Of a DNA stretch of 64,000 bases, positions 17,551 to 25,751 are shown in pieces. The stretch is from Roseomonas aerilata DSM 19363 (GTDB lineage: Bacteria; Pseudomonadota; Alphaproteobacteria; Acetobacterales; Acetobacteraceae). Numbering within the stretch: the stretch's first letter is position 1; each line of letters starts with the position of its first letter. A model generated the notes under the pieces. That model worked only from the letters and a program-made list of their open reading frames with translations, searched no databases and had not been told where the DNA came from. Both the position numbers and the translations under genes were made by a program. The stretch is taken from positions 1 to 64,000 of the forward strand of contig NZ_JONP01000001.1 in assembly GCF_000711725.1 (NCBI RefSeq), given 5' to 3'.

Positions 17551-18807
17551 TCAATCAACCCACTCGCCGCCGCGCATCACCGGCGTCGCGTGCCCGGCTT
17601 CGTCCAGCCCGTCCACCTCGATCTCCGGCGAGCCGATCATCCAGTCCACGTGAATAAGGCTGCGGTTGGCCCCGCGCCGCACCAGTTCCTCCTCGGAGAA
17701 CTCGGCCACGAAGCACTTGCTGTAGGCCTGGCCGAGCGCGATGTGGCTCGCCGCGTTCTCGTCGAACAAGGTGTTCAGGAAGAGGATGCCGCTGCGCGCG
17801 ATGGGGTTGGAGCTGGGCACAAGCGCCACCTCGCCGAGCTGGCGCGCGCCGGCATCGGTCGAGATCATCTGCTCCAGCACCGCCTGCCCGCGCGTCGCGT
17901 GCGCCTCGACGATGGCGCCCTCCTCGAAGCGGACGCGGATGCCGTCGATCAGCGTGCCCTGGTGCGAGAGCGGCTTGGTGGCGGAGACGGTGCCCTGGGT
18001 GCGCGCCCGGTGCGGGGTGGTGAAGACCTCCTCCGTCGGGATGTTCGGGTTGCCGTAGACGCCGTTCTTCGCCTTGCTCGCCCCGCCCATCCAGGCATGG
18101 CCCTCGGCCAGCCCCACGATCAGGTCCGTGCCCGGCCCGCGGAAGCGGAGGGAGTGGAAGCGCTGCTCGTTCAGCCGGTCCTGCCGTGCCTTGAGGTTCG
18201 CGTTATGCGCCGCCCAGGCGGCGATGGGGTCGGGCGTGTCCACGCGCGTGATCGAGTAGATGGCGTCCCAGAGCCGGCGCACAGCCTCTTCCGGCGCTGC
18301 CTCGGGGAACACGGCCCGCGCCCAGGCCGGATGGGCGAAGGGCACGAGGGTCCAGTTGATGTAGCTGTCCGCGATCAGGTCCAGCGCCGGGCGATAGGCC
18401 TTGGACTGCGCCCGGTTCGCCCGCGCTACCTTGCCCGGATCCTGCTCCGACAGCAGCGAGGGGTCGGAGCCCACGATCGCCAGCCGCGCCGCACCGCTCC
18501 GGAAGGCCGCCGCCATCCCCTCGAAGAGCCAGGCGGAGGAGGTGTCGAAGCCCTCGTCCGGGCCAAAGCGGTAGCGCAGCAGCGTGGAATGCTCGTCCGA
18601 GAAGAGCGTCGTCACGAGGCTCGCCCCGGCCTTGTAGGCGTGCTCCGTGATCAGCCGGGCCAGCGGCAGCGCCTCCACCGGGGAGGTCATCACCAGCTCC
18701 TGCCCAGGCACCAGCCCCAGCCCAACCTTCACGGCCAGCTCCGCCAGCCGATTCATCCGCGCGGCGTCGTCCAGCGAGGGGGAAAGGTTCGACGGGTTCG
18801 TGTCCAT
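17551..18807 (-). CDS. Aminopeptidase, M29 family
   Basis: A 418-residue metallo-aminopeptidase (AmpS/PepS type) with standard length. The metal and catalytic region is in the C-terminal half: IPTEEVFTTPH (Glu), VLEQMISTDAGARQLGEVAL (Glu), LFDENAASHIALGQAY (His) and SLIHVDWMIGS (His and Asp). The N-terminal half carries ELAVKVGLGLVPGQELVMTS. It removes N-terminal residues from peptides in the cytoplasm. The next gene on the same strand is a family 5 peptide-binding protein, so the pair may belong to peptide uptake and use, although 76 bases separate them. Confidence 0.93.
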   Translation of the reverse strand: MDTNPSNLSPSLDDAARMNRLAELAVKVGLGLVPGQELVMTSPVEALPLARLITEHAYKAGASLVTTLFSDEHSTLLRYRFGPDEGFDTSSAWLFEGMAAAFRSGAARLAIVGSDPSLLSEQDPGKVARANRAQSKAYRPALDLIADSYINWTLVPFAHPAWARAVFPEAAPEEAVRRLWDAIYSITRVDTPDPIAAWAAHNANLKARQDRLNEQRFHSLRFRGPGTDLIVGLAEGHAWMGGASKAKNGVYGNPNIPTEEVFTTPHRARTQGTVSATKPLSHQGTLIDGIRVRFEEGAIVEAHATRGQAVLEQMISTDAGARQLGEVALVPSSNPIARSGILFLNTLFDENAASHIALGQAYSKCFVAEFSEEELVRRGANRSLIHVDWMIGSPEIEVDGLDEAGHATPVMRGGEWVD

Positions 18808-18883
18808 GCGTGCGGTCCCTTGGGCTGGCCGGAAGATCGGTCGGGGCGGGCGCCGGGGCAAGGGCAGGGGCGGGAATGCCCAC

Positions 18884-20467
18884 TCAGGCCTCGCGCCGCA
18901 CGTTCAGCGGCAGCGTCATGCCGCGCCGCTCCACCTTCAGGCCCCGGCGATAGGCGCTGTCGAGGAAGTACTGGCCCAGGGCGTAGAAGGGCACCTCCTC
19001 GAAGAAGCGCGCCTGAACGGCGCGACCGATCCGCCGTTGCGCCTCCATGTCGGGCGCCTCCAGCCACTCGTCGCGCAGCGTCTCCAGCGCGGGGCTGGTT
19101 GGCCAGCCGAACCAGGCATCGGCCCCGTTGCCGCGCAGCAGGGGATGGCCGCCGGGATTGACCAGGTCCTCGCCCCCGAAGGCGACGTAGACGGCGTTCC
19201 AGCCGCCCCTCTCGGGAGGGTCGCGCCGGGCGCGGCGGGCCAGCATCGTGCCCCAGTCGGAGGTCGCGACCTCCACCTCGAAGCCGACACGCTTCATCAC
19301 GTCCGCGCAGACGAGGGTGGCGTTGCTGTTGTTGACCTGGTCCGCGGGGTTCAGCACCACCACCCGGGCACCGGCCTTGCCGGTGGCAGCCAGCGCCGTC
19401 CGGGCGGCGGCGATGTCGCGCGGCCCGGCCACGGCCGCGAGCCCCTCTTCGGAGGCGAGCGGCGAGCCCGGCGGGAAGCAGCCCATCCCGTCGCGGAAGC
19501 GGCTGCGGTCATCGCCCATAATCGCCGCCATGATGTCGGCCTGGCTCAGCGCGGGCAGCAGGGCGCGGCGCACGGCCGGGTCGTCGAAGGGCGGGTGGAG
19601 ATGGTTAGGGCGCAGCATCGCGACGGTGCCCTGGGTCTCCACCCGGTCCACCACCACGTCGCGCCGGCGGGCGAGGAGCGGGCGAAGGTCCGGCGCCGCC
19701 CGCTCCCACCAATCGATCTCGCCGGCCTGGAGCGCGGCGCCGATGGTCGAGGGGTCGGGCAGGATGTGCCATTCCAGCCGCTCGAAATGGGCAAGCTTCG
19801 GGCCCGCCGTCACCGCCACCGGCCCGCCCGGCGCGGGGACGTAGCCCTCGAAGCGCCGATAGACCGCGAGCGACCCGGAGCGCCGCTCCTCGGCCACGAA
19901 GCGGTAGGGGCCGGAACCCACCACCTCCGTCAGCGGCGTCGCGGCGGGAAGGTTCGCGAAGCGCTCCGGCATGATGAAGCAGGGGTAGGAAGAGGACTTG
20001 CCCAGCGCCTCCAGCATTACCCCGAAGGGGCGGCGCAGCCGGATGGCGAAGCGCCGGTCATCGATCACCTCGATCGCGTCCAGCCGCGCGGCCAGGGTCT
20101 GCCCGTGCGTGTCGCGCGCCATCCATCGGCGGATCGAGGCCGCCGCATCGGCCGCGCGCACCTTTTCCCCATCGTGGAAGGTCGGCCCGTCGCGCAGCGT
20201 GATCACCCAGCGCCGCCCGTCATCCTCCACCGAGTGGCCCTCGGCCAGCTGCGGCTGCGGGCGGAAATCGGCGTCCAGGCCCCAGAGCGTGTCCCAGAGG
20301 AGATGCCCGTGGTTCCGCACCGCGTAGGAGGTGGTGGCGAGCGGGTCGACCGTCGTCACATCGGCTTGCGGCACGAAGCGCAGCACCCGCGCGGCCTCTC
20401 CCTGCGCGAGGGCCGGGGCGGCGAGAAGGGCGGTGGCGCCGCCCAGCAGGGCACGGCGGGTGGTCAT
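18884..20467 (-). CDS. ABC transporter substrate-binding protein, family 5 (peptide/nickel type)
   Basis: A 527-residue periplasmic binding protein. The signal peptide starts TTRRALLGGATALLAAPALA, with twin arginines. VDPLATTSYAVRNHGHLLWD, then LAEGHSVEDDGRRWVITLRD and GPTFHDGEKVRAADAAASIR are the SBP family 5 signature region. No dpp permease or ATPase genes adjoin it, so this is an orphan binding protein. The ATG at 20467 with GGAGAG five bases upstream is preferred to the GTG two codons earlier. The ligand may be peptides or other compounds and cannot be assigned. Confidence 0.92.
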   Translation of the reverse strand: MTTRRALLGGATALLAAPALAQGEAARVLRFVPQADVTTVDPLATTSYAVRNHGHLLWDTLWGLDADFRPQPQLAEGHSVEDDGRRWVITLRDGPTFHDGEKVRAADAAASIRRWMARDTHGQTLAARLDAIEVIDDRRFAIRLRRPFGVMLEALGKSSSYPCFIMPERFANLPAATPLTEVVGSGPYRFVAEERRSGSLAVYRRFEGYVPAPGGPVAVTAGPKLAHFERLEWHILPDPSTIGAALQAGEIDWWERAAPDLRPLLARRRDVVVDRVETQGTVAMLRPNHLHPPFDDPAVRRALLPALSQADIMAAIMGDDRSRFRDGMGCFPPGSPLASEEGLAAVAGPRDIAAARTALAATGKAGARVVVLNPADQVNNSNATLVCADVMKRVGFEVEVATSDWGTMLARRARRDPPERGGWNAVYVAFGGEDLVNPGGHPLLRGNGADAWFGWPTSPALETLRDEWLEAPDMEAQRRIGRAVQARFFEEVPFYALGQYFLDSAYRRGLKVERRGMTLPLNVRREA

Positions 20468-20515
20468 CGGCACTCTCCGCGAGGGGCGGCGCCGGACGTG
20501 CCGGCGCCGCGGGTC

Positions 20516-20941
20516 TCAGGCCTCGAGGGCCGCGTCGAGCGTGATCTCAGCCTTGAACAGCTTCGAGACCGGGCAGCCCGCCTTCGCCTTGCCCGCCAGG
20601 TCCTGGAAGGTGGCGTCGTCGGTGCCGGGGATCTTCGCCCGCAGCGTCAGGTGGATCTTGGTGATCTCGAAGCCGTCCCCCACCTTGTCGAGCGTGACGT
20701 CGGCCTTCGTGTCCATCTGGTCCGCCTTCAGCCCGGCATTCCCGAGGATGAGGGAGAGCGCCATGGTGAAGCAGCCGGCATGGGCGGCGCCGATCAGCTC
20801 CTCGGGGTTGGTGCCCTTCACGCCCTCGAAGCGCGTGGCGAAGCCGTAGGGCTGCGCGTTCAGCGCGCCGCTCTCGGTCGAGATCGTGCCGCGGCCATCC
20901 TTCAGGCCGCCGGTCCAGCTGGCGGAAGCGTGTTTCTGCAT
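20516..20941 (-). CDS. OsmC-family peroxidase
   Basis: A 141-residue thiol peroxidase that detoxifies organic hydroperoxides. Both catalytic cysteines are present, in GAAHAGCFTMALSLILGNAG and AKAGCPVSKLFKAEI, and the start WTGGLKDGRGTISTESGAL is typical of OsmC rather than Ohr. The ATG at 20941 follows GAGGAGAG. It is 48 bases upstream of the peptide-binding protein gene on the same strand and divergent from the GNAT gene at 21109. The intervening region has hairpin-forming GC repeats (for example 21033-21050). Confidence 0.94.
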   Translation of the reverse strand: MQKHASASWTGGLKDGRGTISTESGALNAQPYGFATRFEGVKGTNPEELIGAAHAGCFTMALSLILGNAGLKADQMDTKADVTLDKVGDGFEITKIHLTLRAKIPGTDDATFQDLAGKAKAGCPVSKLFKAEITLDAALEA

Positions 20942-21108
20942 CAATCTCTCCTCGTGGCGGGCCTCGGGCCCGCGATCCATGCCGGGCAGGAGGCCCGCGT
21001 CACGTAACGGGCGCGGCGGCCCGCGTTTCATGCCGGGCGGAAGCGCCCGGGCGGCCTAGAGCTTGGGGCCCGTCGCAGAAACACCAAGGGCCGGGGAGAA
21101 GGGGCGGG

Positions 21109-21558
21109 ATGGCTGCCGGAACACGTTATGGCGTCGATCTTCGATCCGCGCTGCCCGCCGATGCCCCGGATCTCGCCGCCCTGCTCGGCGGCCCGGCGCG
21201 CGCCATGGCCTCCCGGCTGGAGGCGATGGGGCGCGATCCGGCCTCCGCCGTACTCGTCGCGACGGGCTGGAACGGGGCGGTGATCGGCGTCATCGCCCTT
21301 TCCTGGCACCCGGCGCTGACCGCCGACCGGCCCCTGGCCCGCATCACCGCCCTGGCGGTGGCGGAGGAGGAGCGGCGCAACGGCATCGGCCGCTTGCTGA
21401 TCAAGGCCGGCGCCCAGGCCGCCCGTGCCGCTGGCTGCGACCTGCTGGAGGCGGCGTCGCCGGAAGGGGAGGGGGGCGCTTTCCTCGCCGCGCTTGGCTT
21501 CGTACCGGCCGGGATCAATCTCGCCAGGCCCCTTCGGAAACGGACGGAGGCGCCTTAA
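21109..21558 (+). CDS. GNAT-family N-acetyltransferase
   Basis: A 149-residue acetyltransferase domain protein. ITALAVAEEERRNGIGRLLI carries the acetyl-CoA pyrophosphate loop (RRNGIG), followed by AAGCDLLEAASPEGEGGAFL and an LGFVPAG motif close to the C-terminus. The substrate is unknown. The ATG is preceded by GGGG-rich sequence. It is 65 bases upstream of the SH3 repeat protein on the same strand. Confidence 0.88.
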   Translation: MAAGTRYGVDLRSALPADAPDLAALLGGPARAMASRLEAMGRDPASAVLVATGWNGAVIGVIALSWHPALTADRPLARITALAVAEEERRNGIGRLLIKAGAQAARAAGCDLLEAASPEGEGGAFLAALGFVPAGINLARPLRKRTEAP

Positions 21559-21623
21559 TCCCGCCGCGCAACAGGCTCATCAACCCGCCGTTCCCCTCCG
21601 GCCACCAGTGGGAGACCACGCCA

Positions 21624-22352
21624 ATGCGCTCCGCCCTCCTCCCCGCCGTGGCACTCCTCCTCGGCCTGCACGGCGTGGCCTTGGCCGCGCCGGGATTCGC
21701 CGCCGCCCCCGTGGAGTTGCGCGCCGGGCCGGGCATGGAATACCCGCCCGTGACCTTCCTGCCCGGGAACGCCCCGGTGGAGATCTTCGGCTGCCTGCAG
21801 GGCTATGTCTGGTGCGACGTCGCCTATGGCCCGGCGCGCGGCTGGCTTCCGGCGGGCTATCTTGGCTACCTCTACGAGAACCGCCCGCTGCCGCTGCCGG
21901 AATACGGACCGCGCTTCGGCGTGCCGATCGTCGGCTTCCGCTTCGGCGACTACTGGGACCGCTACTACCGCGGTCAGCCCTGGTACGCCGAGCGCGACCG
22001 CTGGCGCGGCCCGCCGCCCGGGGAATTCCGTGGCCCGCCGCCACCGCGCGCCGATTTCCGTGGCCCGCCCCCGCCCGACTGGCGGCGGGACGGCCCGCCC
22101 GGCCGTGGGCCGGAATGGCGACACGAGGGACCGCCCGGCCGCGGGCCCGACTGGCGACACGACGGCCGTGCCGACTTCCGCGGCCCACCCGGGCCGTCAC
22201 CGGGCGAGATGCATCGCGGCCCCGAGGGCGGTCGCGGTGAGGGCGGTCGCGGTGAGGGCGGTCGCGGTGAGGGCGGTCGCGGTGAGGGCGGGCGGGGCGA
22301 GTGGCGCGGGCGTGGCCCTGATCGGGGGCACGACGAGCACAGCCCGCGCTAG
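21624..22352 (+). CDS. Exported SH3-domain protein with low-complexity repeat tail
   Basis: A 242-residue protein with a signal peptide (LLPAVALLLGLHGVALAAPG) and an N-terminal bacterial SH3 domain of about 65 residues: VELRAGPGMEYPPVTFLPGN, then VEIFGCLQGYVWCDVAYGPA and RGWLPAGYLGYLYENRPLPL. From about residue 130 it is disordered and repetitive: FRGPPPP three times, PPGRGPEWRHEG/PPGRGPDWRHDG, and five EGGRG units encoded by a near-identical 15-base repeat. Presumably it binds the cell envelope through the SH3 domain. The ATG at 21624 with GGGAG upstream is chosen because the signal peptide starts there. Confidence 0.87.
   Translation: MRSALLPAVALLLGLHGVALAAPGFAAAPVELRAGPGMEYPPVTFLPGNAPVEIFGCLQGYVWCDVAYGPARGWLPAGYLGYLYENRPLPLPEYGPRFGVPIVGFRFGDYWDRYYRGQPWYAERDRWRGPPPGEFRGPPPPRADFRGPPPPDWRRDGPPGRGPEWRHEGPPGRGPDWRHDGRADFRGPPGPSPGEMHRGPEGGRGEGGRGEGGRGEGGRGEGGRGEWRGRGPDRGHDEHSPR
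22224..22298 (+). repeat. 15-base tandem repeat inside the SH3 protein gene
   Basis: Four exact units of GAGGGCGGTCGCGGT (22224-22283) and a fifth diverged unit (to 22298) encode EGGRG five times. The unit is a multiple of three bases, so copy-number changes would alter protein length without frameshift. Confidence 0.9.
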
Positions 22353-22356
22353 ATCC

Positions 22357-22932
22357 TCAGCGAAGCAACGGTCCCACCACCAGGACGAGCGCGAAGGCCC
22401 CTACCGCCGCCGCGCCCAGCTTCGGCACCAACCCCGCGCGCCCCGCCGCCCCCGCGGCGCGCCCGAGCAGGGTGCCGAGGCCGATCCAGCCCAGCGCCAC
22501 GCCCGAGAGCAGCCCCAGGAAGCCGAGCATCCAGGGCCACCAGGGCGTTGCCCCGAAGGGGATGACGCCAAGGGCGAAAACGATCGCCTTCGGGTTCAGC
22601 AGCGTCGTCACGAAAACCTGGCGCGGCGTCACCGGCATGACGGAGAGGTCTACCGGCCCGCGACGCCAGAGCTTGACCGCAAGCAGGGCGAGATAGGTCC
22701 CGACCGCGAGGCGCAGCCCCATCGCCACCGCCGGCACCCCCGCGACGAAAGGCCCGAGCGCCAGCCCGATGGCGAGGATCGCGATGAGGTAACCCGCCGC
22801 TTCTGCCGGAAGCAGCGGCAGGGCGCGGCGGAAGCCGACCGTCGCCCCGGCCGTCGCCAGCAGCGTGTTCGTCGGCCCGGGCGTGCCAAGGATGAGGAGG
22901 ACGGTCAGGGAGAAGAGAAGCGGGTCCTGCAT
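22357..22932 (-). CDS. LysE/RhtB-family exporter
   Basis: A 191-residue inner-membrane protein with about six hydrophobic segments. LTVLLILGTPGPTNTLLATA is the conserved N-terminal LysE motif, and VTTLLNPKAIVFALGVIPFG is the conserved NPKA motif of the family. Members export amino acids or other small metabolites. The ATG at 22932 is where family sequence begins; the 62 upstream codons are not protein-like. It is convergent with the SH3 protein, with four bases between the stops. Confidence 0.9.
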   Translation of the reverse strand: MQDPLLFSLTVLLILGTPGPTNTLLATAGATVGFRRALPLLPAEAAGYLIAILAIGLALGPFVAGVPAVAMGLRLAVGTYLALLAVKLWRRGPVDLSVMPVTPRQVFVTTLLNPKAIVFALGVIPFGATPWWPWMLGFLGLLSGVALGWIGLGTLLGRAAGAAGRAGLVPKLGAAAVGAFALVLVVGPLLR

Positions 22933-23060
22933 GCCTGCTCCGGAAAGGGCGGGCCTGCGGCGTGGCAGGCCGGGAGGATGGCGCGTTCTACCCCGCCACG
23001 GCCCACCCGGCCAGATCGGCAGGGCTTTCGGAGCGGCGTCCCGCTCCCCATCTTCTCGGT

Positions 23061-23423
23061 GTGTCCCGTCGCCACGAGAAGCGCGCCGCGCGGGGGGAGC
23101 GCCAGGTCGAGGCACCACGAGCCGAGGCGACCTGCCCGCTCTGCCTTCGCCCCATCCCGCCCGGTGCCCGCGCCAGCCGTCACCACCTCACGCCCCGCCT
23201 GAAGGGGGGAACCCATCGCGGAACGGTGCTGTTGCACCATATCTGCCACCAGGCGATCCACGCCCGCTTCACCGAGGCGGAACTGGCCCGCCGCTTCACC
23301 GAGCCGGAGATCCTCCGCGCCGAGCCGCGCCTGGCCGAGTTCCTCGGCTGGGTCGCGACCAAGCCGCCGGAGTTCCATGCCCCCACCCGCACCGCGCGGG
23401 ACCGCACGCCGAAATGGCGCTGA
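23061..23423 (+). CDS. HNH-endonuclease-like protein
   Basis: A protein of about 120 residues. CPLCLRPIPPGARASRHHLT, then GGTHRGTVLLHHICHQAIHA, give the HNH layout: a CxxC zinc pair, the HH pair, and HxxCHxxIH. The end is charged and Arg-rich. A true nuclease activity is possible but unproven; the class is common as single genes in related genomes. The GTG at 23061 gives a start at VSRRHEKRAARGE and is preferred because the sequence is protein-like from there; a GTG at 22962 would add 33 residues. No restriction partner is adjacent, so I would not call it a defence system. Confidence 0.72.
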   Translation: MSRRHEKRAARGERQVEAPRAEATCPLCLRPIPPGARASRHHLTPRLKGGTHRGTVLLHHICHQAIHARFTEAELARRFTEPEILRAEPRLAEFLGWVATKPPEFHAPTRTARDRTPKWR

Positions 23424-23530
23424 GGCCCCGCTGACCCCAGGCGGCGCCCGCCCCGTCCCCCAGCCTTGGCGCTGAGGGGGTTGCGCGGGTAGAAGGCGCC
23501 GCAGCACGCATGCCGCCCGGAGCCCCGACC

Positions 23531-25210
23531 ATGGCCGCCTACCAGTACGTCTACGTGATGAAGGATCTCACCAAGTCCTACCCGGGCGGGCGCGAGGTCT
23601 TCAAGGGCATGACCCTCTCCTTCCTGCCCACGGCCAAGATCGGCGTGCTCGGCCCCAACGGCGCCGGCAAGTCCACGCTCATGCGGATCATGGCGGGGCA
23701 GGATAAGGAGTTCGGCGGCGAGGCCTGGGCGGCCGAGGGCGTGCGCGTCGGCTACCTCAGCCAGGAGCCCTGGCTCGATCCGAACAAGACCGTGGGCGAG
23801 AACGTGCGCGACGCCTTCGGCAGCCTCACCGCCGATCTCGAGCGCTTCAACGAGATATCCATGAAGTTCGGCGAGGAGATGAGCGACGAGGAGATGAACA
23901 CCCTTCTCGCGGAGCAGGCCGAGCTGCAGGAGCGGATCGACGCCGCCGATGGCTGGGACCTCGACCGCACGGTGGACATCGCCCTCGACGCGCTGCGCTG
24001 CCCGCCGGCCGAGAGCGGCGTGACCACCCTCTCGGGCGGCGAGCGCCGGCGCGTCGCGCTCTGCAAGCTGCTGCTCGAGAAGCCCGAGATGCTGCTGCTC
24101 GACGAGCCCACCAACCACTTGGACGCCGAGAGCGTGTCCTGGCTGGAGAAGACGCTGCGCGACTACGAGGGCGCGGTGCTGATCGTCACCCATGACCGCT
24201 ACTTCCTCGACAACGTCACCAACTGGATCCTCGAGGTCGATCGCGGCCGGGGCATCCCTTACGAGGGCAACTACTCCTCCTACCTGACCGCCAAGCGCAA
24301 GCGCCTGCAGCAGGAGGAGAAGGAGGAGAGCACCCGCCAGCGCCAGCTCGCGGAGGAGCAGGAGTGGATCGGCCGCAGCCCGGCCGCGCGCCAGTCCAAG
24401 AGCAAGGCGCGCATCCAGGCCTATGAGGAGCTGCTGCAGAAGAGCCTCGACAAGGCGCCCGACCCCACCGAGATCCAGATCCCGCCGGCGCCGCGCCTGG
24501 GCAACACGGTCATCGTGGCGGACGCCATCCGCAAGGGCTTCGGCAACCGCCTGCTGATCGACGATCTCTCCTTCAAGCTGCCGCCGGGTGGCATCGTCGG
24601 CGTCATCGGCCCGAACGGCGCCGGCAAGACGACGCTGTTCAAGATGATCACCGGCCGCGACAAGCCCGATGCCGGCACGATGACGATCGGCGACAGCGTG
24701 CAGCTCGGCTACGTGGACCAGAGCCGCGACAGCCTCGATGACAAGAAGACCGTCTGGCAGGAGATCTCGGACGGCCAGGACCTCATCACCATGGGCAAGC
24801 GCGCGGTGCCCTCCCGCGCCTATTGCGCCGCCTTCAACTTCAAGGGCGGCGACCAGCAGAAGCCCGTGGGTGTTCTCTCGGGTGGCGAGCGCAATCGCGT
24901 CCACCTCGCGAAGATGCTCAAGAACCCGCACAACGTGCTGCTGCTCGACGAGCCCACGAACGACCTCGACGTGGACACGCTGCGCGCGCTGGAGGAGGCG
25001 CTGACGGACTTCGCGGGCTGTGCCGTCATCATCTCGCACGACCGCTGGTTCCTCGACCGGCTAGCGACCCACATCCTCGCCTTCGAGGGCGACAGCCATG
25101 TCGAGTGGTTCGAGGGCAACTACCAGGCCTACGAGGCCGACAAGCGACGCCGCATGGGCGCCGCGGCCGACCAGCCGCACCGGATCAAGTACCGTCCGCT
25201 GACCCGGTGA
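23531..25210 (+). CDS. ettA: Energy-dependent translational throttle protein EttA (ABC-F)
   Basis: A 559-residue ABC-F protein with two ATPase domains and no membrane segments, matching EttA length. The first Walker A is GPNGAGKST (41-49) with LSGGERRRVALCKLLL; the second Walker A is GPNGAGKTT with LSGGERNRVHLAKMLK. EEQEWIGRSPAARQSKSKAR lies in the P-site tRNA interaction arm between the domains. It binds the ribosomal E site and gates entry into elongation by the ATP:ADP ratio. The ATG at 23531 begins MAAYQYVYVMKDLTKSYPGG, as expected for the family. Confidence 0.96.
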   Translation: MAAYQYVYVMKDLTKSYPGGREVFKGMTLSFLPTAKIGVLGPNGAGKSTLMRIMAGQDKEFGGEAWAAEGVRVGYLSQEPWLDPNKTVGENVRDAFGSLTADLERFNEISMKFGEEMSDEEMNTLLAEQAELQERIDAADGWDLDRTVDIALDALRCPPAESGVTTLSGGERRRVALCKLLLEKPEMLLLDEPTNHLDAESVSWLEKTLRDYEGAVLIVTHDRYFLDNVTNWILEVDRGRGIPYEGNYSSYLTAKRKRLQQEEKEESTRQRQLAEEQEWIGRSPAARQSKSKARIQAYEELLQKSLDKAPDPTEIQIPPAPRLGNTVIVADAIRKGFGNRLLIDDLSFKLPPGGIVGVIGPNGAGKTTLFKMITGRDKPDAGTMTIGDSVQLGYVDQSRDSLDDKKTVWQEISDGQDLITMGKRAVPSRAYCAAFNFKGGDQQKPVGVLSGGERNRVHLAKMLKNPHNVLLLDEPTNDLDVDTLRALEEALTDFAGCAVIISHDRWFLDRLATHILAFEGDSHVEWFEGNYQAYEADKRRRMGAAADQPHRIKYRPLTR

Positions 25211-25223
25211 GCGGGGGAGCCAC

Positions 25224-25745
25224 TTGCACCACGCGGCCCGTCTCGTCACCTCGCGCGTCGTCCGCACGCCGCGCCTGACGCTGCTCCCGGTCGGGAAGGA
25301 GAACCTTCCCGACCTCGTGCGCCTGAAATCCGACCCGGCGGTCTTTGAGGCCATGCTGCACGGCGTGCGCACGCCCGAGCGCACGGCCGAGGAGTTGGCC
25401 GACGACATGGATTTCTGGGAGGTGCGCGGCTACGGCACCTGGGCCGTCCACCGCACGGAGGACGGCGAGTTCCTGGGGCTGGCAGGGCTGATGGAGCGGC
25501 CGGACGGCCGGGGCGTCGCGCTGCGCTATGCCCTCTGGCCGGAATGCCGCGGCCATGGCTACGCGCGGGAGGCGGCGCGCGCGGCCCTCGATTTCGGGCA
25601 CGCCGCCGGCCTCTCCCGCATTATCGGCATCGCGCGGGAGAGCAACGCCTCCTCCCGCGCGGTGATGACCGATATCGGGATGGCCGAGTGCGGGGAGTTC
25701 AACAACCTCGGTTACCGCATGCTCGTCTTCGAGAGCCGGCGGTAG
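25224..25745 (+). CDS. GNAT acetyltransferase, RimJ/RimL-like
   Basis: A 173-residue acetyltransferase. RLTLLPVGKENLPDLVRLKS is the N-terminal strand typical of the RimJ/RimL subgroup, and RYALWPECRGHGYAREAARA plus IIGIARESNASSRAVMTDIG carry the acetyl-CoA site and the conserved NxxS motif. The start is a TTG at 25224 with GGGGGAG four to five bases upstream, 13 bases after the ettA stop, so it is likely co-transcribed with ettA. The substrate could be a ribosomal protein or a small molecule. Confidence 0.88.
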   Translation: MHHAARLVTSRVVRTPRLTLLPVGKENLPDLVRLKSDPAVFEAMLHGVRTPERTAEELADDMDFWEVRGYGTWAVHRTEDGEFLGLAGLMERPDGRGVALRYALWPECRGHGYAREAARAALDFGHAAGLSRIIGIARESNASSRAVMTDIGMAECGEFNNLGYRMLVFESRR

Positions 25746-25751
25746 CGGCCC

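Noticed and set aside
18647-21007. Open frame of almost 800 codons antisense to the family 5 binding protein and aminopeptidase genes
   Set aside because: Very high GC makes stop codons rare in antisense frames. The translation is Arg/His/Gly-rich with no domain, while the opposite strand encodes clear families.
22224-22298. CRISPR-like repeat array
   Set aside because: Units are contiguous 15-mers without spacers and lie in frame within a coding region.
23061-23423. HNH protein as part of a restriction or defence system
   Set aside because: The adjacent genes are a LysE exporter and ettA; no methylase, helicase, toxin or specificity gene is near.
21109-25745. Two GNAT genes as possible toxin-antitoxin modules
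   Set aside because: No small antitoxin frame precedes either gene, and their sequences fit general GNAT and RimJ/RimL acetyltransferases.
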